Assembly (NCBI GenBank): GCA_004297725.1
Contig: SCUS01000071.1
Coordinates: forward strand, 434,001-498,000
Direction: 5' to 3'
DNA: 64,000 bases
From: Myxococcaceae bacterium
GTDB taxonomy: Bacteria; Myxococcota_A; Polyangia; Polyangiales; Ga0077539
Shown here in pieces: positions 59,259 through 64,000 of the stretch (the first letter of the stretch is position 1; each line of letters begins with the position of its first letter). The position numbers and the translations under genes are program-made. The notes under the pieces were generated by a model. It did no database searches and was not told where the DNA came from. It saw only the letters and a list, made by a program, of their open reading frames with translations.

Positions 59259-59630
59259 ATGACCGGCTCCCCCCATGGTGGTCCCGTCCCCGACACCCGC
59301 AGCGCCGAGGAGGTGGCCGCCGGCAACCGCCGCGCGCTGCTCGGTTGTGGTGCCATCCTCCTGGTCGGCTCGCTGCTCGTCGGCGGCGGCCTCTACGCGC
59401 TGCGCTCCGTCACGGGCGGGCAGAAGTCCCAGGGCGAGGCGTGCGCCAGCTCGGACGACTGTGCGCGTGGTCACGTCTGCGCTGGCAGCGTCTTCCGGGC
59501 GACGCAGACCGTGTGTCGCAAGACCTGCGACGAGAGCACGGAGTGTCCGTCGGGGCGGTGTGATCCGATCCTGGCGTCGCAGCGTGCGGGCATCGGTGGC
59601 ATCGGCGGGTTTCGCGGCGTGTGTCGCTGA
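59259..59630 (+). CDS. Small Cys-rich membrane-anchored protein
   Basis: A 123-residue protein with a TM (about 26-49, RRALLGCGAILLVGSLLVGG) and an outside Cys domain: ASSDDCARGHVCAGS, CRKTCDESTECPSGRCDPI. Eight Cys lie after the TM, close to small secreted Cys-rich repeats seen in myxobacterial lipoproteins. ATG 59259 is the best start but has no strong Shine-Dalgarno. Function unknown. Confidence 0.6.
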   Translation: MTGSPHGGPVPDTRSAEEVAAGNRRALLGCGAILLVGSLLVGGGLYALRSVTGGQKSQGEACASSDDCARGHVCAGSVFRATQTVCRKTCDESTECPSGRCDPILASQRAGIGGIGGFRGVCR

Positions 59631-59677
59631 GCGGCGATCGAACCCTCCCGTCAGGCCGCGCGGCCTGCTCGATCGCC

Positions 59678-60215
59678 TCAGTCGGCGACGCTGGACGCAT
59701 CCATCGGTGAGCAGGCCTGGAGCGCCCGCCCGAGATGGTCGAGCTCGTCAGGGATCACACAGAACCCGGGTCGTCCGCTCGCGGGCAGGTGCTGCGCGTC
59801 GCTGACGCCGACGCCGAGGTGGCAGAGCTTCACCAGGCGCCCCGACGGGAAGGTGAGCGTCACCACGGGGACGTTGCGGGAGAACACCCCGGCGACGAGG
59901 AAGTGCCGCCCCGGCGCCCATCGCAGCTCCGGGCCATCGCGCCTCGTCGACCACAGCGCCGTTTCGGGTGACGAGCGCGACGCCCTGTGGCTCGAGGCGC
60001 AGCGACCACACGGTGCGCCCCGTCCACGCGCCCAGCGCGATGACCGCCACGATCTCGACGGCGATGCAGGCGAACAGCACCTGGGAGTACAGCTCCGGGG
60101 AGAGCCCGAGGCTGCTCACGACGCCGAACGTCGCCAGGATCAGCGCGATGCCGAGGGCCATGTACTTGAGGTTGGCCACGAAGCCGAAGCGGAACGGGCG
60201 CAGCGCGATCAGCAT
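59678..60215 (-). pseudogene. Frameshifted membrane protein
   Basis: ATG 60215 (GGAGAGG upstream) opens a two-TM protein (residues 14-35 and 45-64). After about residue 92 (GAVVDEAR) its frame turns Arg-rich (GAGAALPRRRGVLPQRP). The other frame continues sensibly: DGPELRWAPGRHFLVAGVF, then SRNVPVVTLTFPSGRLV, to the stop at 59678. One missing base near 59935-59942 (around cgcgcctcg) explains this. The full product would be about 178 residues. Either a pseudogene or a sequencing/assembly error. Confidence 0.6.
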
Positions 60216-60282
60216 GGATGAGCCTCTCCGTCGATGGACCTTATCCGTTCAGCGGGGTGAATCCACGCCGGATCGCGAGCGC

Positions 60283-60954
60283 TCACCCACGCCCGGCGAG
60301 CAGCGCCCGCAGGCGAGCGACCTCCGCCTCGGCGCTGTCGGCCCGCGCGTTCGCCGCCTCGGCCTCGGTCATGAACAGCTCCTCGCCGTCGATCCCGATC
60401 CCCAGTCGCAGCCGCGCGTCACGGCCCTCTCCGATCGCGCGCAGCCAGCAACCCAACGAGGCCACCTCGACCCGGTCGCTCGAGCTCTGCGCCACGCGCA
60501 CGAAGCCCCGCCGCGCAAGTCGTCGGTACACCTGCCAGCGAACCCTCGTGCGGCTCCTCGCCGTCGCGCCTGGATCGAAGAGCACCAGCTCCTTCGCACC
60601 CATCGCGGCGTACTCCGCGGGCGCGTCTTCGTAGTCCTTGCCGACGTCGCGCGAGACGATCTCCAACGCGAACGACGGCGGACCCACCTCCCACAACTTC
60701 CACGATGTCGGAACCGCGTCAGGGTCCACCTTCGGCAGCACATAGACGTCCGGCGCCACCCGCCGCGTCGGGTCGCCTTCCACCCAGTAGAGAAACTGAT
60801 CCGCCCCGGTGAAGGCCTTCACCCGGCGCGACTTGAACCACCGCGCGATCAGCGGCCGGAGCGCCTCCGCGATGGCGCGCTGCAGGAAGTCCTCCCCCAT
60901 ATGATCGGTCTCCGGGTAGTGCACCGTGTGAACCCGTCGCGCGGTCGACGTCAT
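60283..60954 (-). CDS. Uma2-family (DUF820) nuclease-fold protein
   Basis: A 223-residue protein from ATG 60954 (MTSTARR). It shows the PD-(D/E)xK-like Uma2 pattern: VAPDVYVLPK (Asp), PPSFALEIVSRD (Glu), then EYAAMGAKELVLFDPGA (Lys region). The C-terminus is an Ala/Glu/Arg-rich helix typical of Uma2 proteins (AEAANARADSAEAEVARLRA). Such proteins are abundant in bacteria with large genomes; biological roles are unclear. Confidence 0.88.
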   Translation of the reverse strand: MTSTARRVHTVHYPETDHMGEDFLQRAIAEALRPLIARWFKSRRVKAFTGADQFLYWVEGDPTRRVAPDVYVLPKVDPDAVPTSWKLWEVGPPSFALEIVSRDVGKDYEDAPAEYAAMGAKELVLFDPGATARSRTRVRWQVYRRLARRGFVRVAQSSSDRVEVASLGCWLRAIGEGRDARLRLGIGIDGEELFMTEAEAANARADSAEAEVARLRALLAGRG

Positions 60955-61103
60955 GGCCCCGCACCCTGCCACGATGGGCGATCGGCGTCAGCCTCCGCGG
61001 CGACGCACGCGAGGGGATCTTGCTGACCCCGTCGACTGCGTGCCAGATGCGCTGTGGCGCGGGCCATTCGACGACCCTCCGCCGCTCCACTGGGGACCTC
61101 AGC

Positions 61104-61607
61104 ATGCGATCAACCTTCACCCGGCGCCGTGTCTCCGGCGCGATGCGCGGAGCCGCGACGCGGTCCGTCCTGTGGGCCGTCCTCGGGCTGATGCTCCTCG
61201 CCCTCGTCGGGCAGCGCCTGCTCGATCCCGTCTACGAGCCGTGCGCGGCGTGCGAGCACACCGGTAGGGTCTCCTGCGGCGCGGACGGCTGCGCTCACGG
61301 CAGCGTTCCCTGCCCGGGGCGTTGCATCAAGGCCGACGATCCGGGCTGGGAGCGCATGGCGGTGGACGGTCACCCCCCGGACGAGCTCTGGCTCCGCTTC
61401 TACAACGTGGACGGGACCTTCAACGCGTGGTCGCGCGCTCATATCGGCGAGGTGGTCGAGATGGTCGACGGGCGCTATGTGCTCCGGGGCCGCTGCCCCG
61501 TCTGCGCGGGCACCACGCGCGTCGCGTGCTCGACCTGCAACGCCGCGCGGATGTGCCCGACCTGTCGCGGGCGGGGACGGCTCCGGCGCTGGCTCGCCTG
61601 GCGCTGA
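61104..61607 (+). CDS. Membrane-anchored DnaJ-type zinc-finger protein
   Basis: A 167-residue protein from ATG 61104. An N-terminal TM (about 22-38, SVLWAVLGLMLLALVG) is followed by two groups of CxxC units: CAACEHTGRVSC with CAHGSVPCPGRC, and CPVCAGTTRVACSTC with CPTCRGRGRL. This matches the DnaJ Cys-rich zinc fingers, but there is no J domain. A middle region of about 50 residues links the two. The role may be protein binding or disulfide handling at the membrane; not known. Confidence 0.7.
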   Translation: MRSTFTRRRVSGAMRGAATRSVLWAVLGLMLLALVGQRLLDPVYEPCAACEHTGRVSCGADGCAHGSVPCPGRCIKADDPGWERMAVDGHPPDELWLRFYNVDGTFNAWSRAHIGEVVEMVDGRYVLRGRCPVCAGTTRVACSTCNAARMCPTCRGRGRLRRWLAWR

Positions 61608-61721
61608 CGCGCAGGTCGCGGCGCCCGAGGCGGTTGCCACTCGCGGCGACGGTCCTATGAGACACGACCTGCGGAGGCGACGAATGGGATCGGTCCTCCG
61701 CCCACGAAGAGGAGAGCGACC

Positions 61722-62222
61722 ATGGCGATCGTCCAGAAGATCATTCCCTGTCTGTGGTTCGACGGGCAGGCCGAGGAGGCCGCGCGGTTCTACGTCGGCG
61801 CCTTCGAGCGGGGGCGCATCCAGCGCATCACGCGCTACACCGAGGCGGGCCGGGAGCAGCACCGCCGCGAGCCGGGCACCGTGCTCACCGTGGAGTTCGA
61901 GCTCGACGGCTGCGCCCTCACCGCGCTCAACGGCGGCCCGGAGTTCAAGTTCACCGAGGCGGTCTCGCTGCAGGTGATGTGCGAGACGCAGGCCGAGATC
62001 GATCGCCTCTGGGAGCGGCTCTCCGCGGGCGGCGACCCGAGCGCCCAGCAGTGCGGCTGGCTCAAGGACCGCTACGGGCTCTCGTGGCAGATCGTCCCCG
62101 CGGCCCTGCTCGGGCTGATCGCCGACGCCGACGCGACGAGGTCCGGGCGCGCCATGACCGCCATGATGTCGATGAAGAAGCTCGACATCGCGGCCCTCCA
62201 GCGGTCCTTCGACGGCACCTGA
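61722..62222 (+). CDS. VOC/PhnB-like protein
   Basis: A 166-residue protein of the glyoxalase-like VOC superfamily (3-demethylubiquinone methyltransferase-like PhnB type). The motifs are KIIPCLWFDGQAEEAARFY, TVLTVEFELDGCALTALNGG and DRLWERLSAGGDPSAQQCGW, then DRYGLSWQIVP. ATG 61722 follows GAGGAGAGCGACC. The substrate is not known. Confidence 0.92.
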   Translation: MAIVQKIIPCLWFDGQAEEAARFYVGAFERGRIQRITRYTEAGREQHRREPGTVLTVEFELDGCALTALNGGPEFKFTEAVSLQVMCETQAEIDRLWERLSAGGDPSAQQCGWLKDRYGLSWQIVPAALLGLIADADATRSGRAMTAMMSMKKLDIAALQRSFDGT

Positions 62223-62250
62223 ACGGCCCGCGTCGTGTCGGCGGCGACGC

Positions 62251-62991
62251 TCAGCCCCGTAGGCGACGCCAGATCCACCCCACCGGGACGCCCGCGAGCA
62301 CCACCGCGAACGCGATCGCCGCGTTGTGGTCGACGTCCCGCGACGCGCCCCAGAGCAGCACACCCGCGCCCGCGAGGAACACCAGCGGCGGCAGCGGGTA
62401 GAGCGGCACGCTGAAGGGACGCGCCAGCCCGGGCTCCTTCGCGCGCAGCCGGAACACCGCGAGCACGGCCAGCACGTAGAACGGGAAGTACCCGACCACG
62501 AAGGCCTCGGTGAGCTGCTCGAAGGAGCGCGCCAGCACGTAGCCCGCGCCCAGCAGCGCCGCCACGACCACGGCGCGCGATGGCCCCGCGGTGCGAGGCG
62601 AGAGGGCGCCGAGCCAGCGCACGAAGAGCCCGTCGGTCGCGAGGCCCAGCAGCGAGGTCGCGGCCTCGGCCCCCAGCTTCGCGAAGCTGCCCACGGCGCT
62701 CGGGATCAGCAGGGTCAGCTTCGCCCACCCGAACACGAAGGCCACGCGGTCGCCCCACGCGCGGCGCAGGTACTCGTAGATGCCGCCCATGCGCGGGAGC
62801 GAGGCCGCGAGCTCGGCCAGCGTGAGCGCGCCGCACAGGGCGATGACCGACCCGGCGACCCACACGGCGAGCGAGGCGCCCGTCGAGCCGGCGAGGCGCG
62901 CGACCTTCGCGGGGGTCTTGAAGATGCCGGTTCCGATGGTGGCGTTGACGATCAGCGCGACGCCGAGGAGGGCGCCGATGTCGCGGCGCAT
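62251..62991 (-). CDS. APC-type amino-acid permease lacking its middle
   Basis: A 246-residue permease from ATG 62991 (MRRDIGALLG); GTG 63087 would add a Pro-rich N-terminus. TM1 has ATIGTGIFKTPAKVA and TM2-3 include GGIYEYLRRAWGDRVAFVFG, as in amino-acid permeases. Soon after, at about residue 110, the chain shifts to ATDGLFVRWLG, which normally lies past TM8. FEQLTEAFVVGYFPFY and RPFSVPLYPLPPLVF follow. About five TM helices seem deleted in frame. It may be a decayed but open gene. Confidence 0.7.
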   Translation of the reverse strand: MRRDIGALLGVALIVNATIGTGIFKTPAKVARLAGSTGASLAVWVAGSVIALCGALTLAELAASLPRMGGIYEYLRRAWGDRVAFVFGWAKLTLLIPSAVGSFAKLGAEAATSLLGLATDGLFVRWLGALSPRTAGPSRAVVVAALLGAGYVLARSFEQLTEAFVVGYFPFYVLAVLAVFRLRAKEPGLARPFSVPLYPLPPLVFLAGAGVLLWGASRDVDHNAAIAFAVVLAGVPVGWIWRRLRG

Positions 62992-63144
62992 CGAGGCCTC
63001 GGAGCGTGGATCGGGGGGGACGGCCTCAGGGGCGACGGGTGGTGGGCTCAACGGTCCTCCAGGACCGTATTCGTAACAGCAGCGCACCGACGCGAGCTCT
63101 CCCAGGGGTCTGGCGGGTGAGCCTCGCGGAGAGCGGGCGGGCGG

Positions 63145-63567
63145 TCAGCCGAGGCTGGCCTTGAGCGTGATGGGCACGGCGCTGAGCGCCTTGGAGACGG
63201 GGCAGGTCTTCTTGGTCTCCTCGGCGATCGACTGGAACTTCGCGTCGTCGACGCCAGGCACCGTGGCCGTCGTGGTGAGGGCGATGCCCGTGATGGCGAA
63301 GCCCTCCGCCAGTCGGTCGAGCTTCACGTCGGCCTCGGTGCGAACGCCCCGCGGGGTGAGCCCGGCCTTCTCGAGGCTCACCGTGAGGGCCATGGAGAAG
63401 CAGCCCGCGAGGGCGGCGCCGATGAGCTCCTCGGGGTTGCTCCCGGGCTGACCCTCGAAGCGGGTCGTGAGGGAGAAGTTCGCCGCCTCGGCGTGCGCCG
63501 GCTTCATCGTTCCGCTGCCGGTCTTGAGCGAGCCGGTCCACTGCGCGCTGGCCTTGCTGATTCCCAT
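63145..63567 (-). CDS. OsmC-family peroxiredoxin-like protein
   Basis: A 140-residue OsmC/Ohr-like protein from ATG 63567 (MGISKASAQW). Two active-site Cys are present: Cys56 in LAGCFSMAL and Cys122 in KKTCPVSKAL. Length and motifs fit OsmC-type organic hydroperoxide reductases. Convergent context is with the permease; the upstream 175-base gap is divergent with the last lipoprotein. Confidence 0.95.
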   Translation of the reverse strand: MGISKASAQWTGSLKTGSGTMKPAHAEAANFSLTTRFEGQPGSNPEELIGAALAGCFSMALTVSLEKAGLTPRGVRTEADVKLDRLAEGFAITGIALTTTATVPGVDDAKFQSIAEETKKTCPVSKALSAVPITLKASLG

Positions 63568-63742
63568 GGTTCGCGATGCTCCCAAAGCTGGATTCGTGGG
63601 GATTGGAGACCGGTGGGTCCCCGGAACGCCGCCTGCGTAGGGACCGACCGGCGGCGTGTCGAGCCCCATCGGCCCTGAACCTCCCCCGTCGCCCGGCCCG
63701 CGGCTCGTTGACAACAAACGATGCCGCCGTGAGAAGTCGGCC

Positions 63743-64000
63743 ATGTCTCCTGTCGCGGGGTGCTTCAGCGTGCTGGTGCTCGTGGCGTGCGCCTCTGCGT
63801 GCGTTCGCGATGATTGGACCTACGACGCGCGAGTCGACGCGAGCGCAGTGGACGTTCTGGCCGACGTCCCTGCGACCGACGTCCCTGCGACTGACGTCCC
63901 TGCGATCGACGTCCCTGCGATCGACGTCCCTTCGTCCGACGTCCCAGCGACCGACGTCCCAGCGCTCGACGTCCCAGCGCTCGACGTCCCAGCGACCGAC
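63743..64000 (+). CDS. DVP-repeat lipoprotein, cut by the window end
   Basis: Starts at ATG 63743 with MSPVAGCFSVLVLVACASAC, a lipoprotein signal (VLVAC or ASAC lipobox). From residue 41 it is a DVPA[TIL] repeat that is still open at 64000; 86 codons are visible and the functional domain lies beyond. Same linker style as the lipoproteins at 17185 and 35458. TTGACA at 63708-63713 could be a -35, without a good -10. Confidence 0.8.
   Translation, partial: MSPVAGCFSVLVLVACASACVRDDWTYDARVDASAVDVLADVPATDVPATDVPAIDVPAIDVPSSDVPATDVPALDVPALDVPATD
63863..64000 (+). repeat. Nine 15-bp tandem repeats coding DVP[AS]x
   Basis: Nine in-frame units of gacgtccctgcgacc type, from 63863 on, with changes chiefly at the fifth codon (Thr, Ile, Leu, Ser) and cct/cca. 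The array runs off the window. It is diverged more than the perfect array at 36383-36472. Confidence 0.9.

Noticed and set aside
1-64000. rRNA, tRNA, insertion sequences, integrases, prophage, attachment sites, replication origin
   Set aside because: None recognised on either strand; no transposase, integrase or phage motifs in the frames read.

Overview
This is a GC-rich window from what looks like a myxobacterium (Myxococcota, probably Polyangiales, near Sandaracinaceae; this is inference). Clues are many lipoproteins with Asp-Val-Pro-x tandem linkers, a MYXO-CTERM-like tail at about 23700-23780, repeated TPR/PEGA secreted proteins, tandem myxobacterial-type outer-membrane barrels, and MopE-type Cys-rich repeats. 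Coding density is very high and neighbours often overlap by ATGA/GTGA. No rRNA, tRNA, insertion sequence, CRISPR array or origin was seen, and no gap exceeds about 180 bases.

Layout. 1-13 kb: a cut-off gene, a TPR/PEGA protein, a histone-deacetylase-family hydrolase, two HAMP membrane proteins without an output domain flanking a HEAT-repeat protein, ftsY, two tandem outer-membrane barrels, and a coupled run truA / small secreted protein / HExxH peptidase. 13-24 kb: a YbjN-like protein, a barrel plus 13-haem cytochrome pair, TPR-HTH protein, Cys-rich and PEGA lipoprotein-type genes, ppk2, a hydrolase and a BNR-type propeller. 23.8-32.6 kb is rich in metal genes: a Fur-family regulator coupled to a ZIP-permease fusion with a His-rich tail, a PHB-depolymerase-like lipoprotein, a D-aminoacylase-like enzyme, a ferritin-like/DUF362 fusion, and a VIT-type iron/manganese transporter.

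32.6-47 kb: large lipoproteins, then a metal-acquisition locus. A leftward TonB receptor with two related lipoproteins lies beside a RegA/RegB-type redox two-component system. Divergent from it runs a five-gene operon: YtkA-like lipoprotein, outer-membrane barrel, MbnP-like protein, MbnH-like di-haem enzyme, and a Cys-rich lipoprotein with an internally duplicated domain. The same operator-like sequence (17 of 22 positions) lies before the Fur gene and inside the TonB promoter, linking the two loci.

47-64 kb: an M1 peptidase with a membrane partner, a DMT permease, and a leftward coupled operon encoding a P-loop GTPase-like protein and an actin/Hsp70-fold ATPase that resemble SrfC and SrfB, an unknown protein, an esterase lipoprotein and an acetyltransferase. 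Then come an aldo/keto reductase, a frameshifted membrane protein, a Uma2-type nuclease fold, a zinc-finger membrane protein, a VOC protein, an amino-acid permease lacking its middle, an OsmC protein, and a DVP-repeat lipoprotein cut by the window end.

The strongest candidates for new biology are the Fur/ZIP-permease fusion with its shared operator, the MbnP/MbnH locus with the duplicated Cys lipoprotein, and the SrfB/SrfC-like operon. All family names come from motif recognition by eye, not from a database search.
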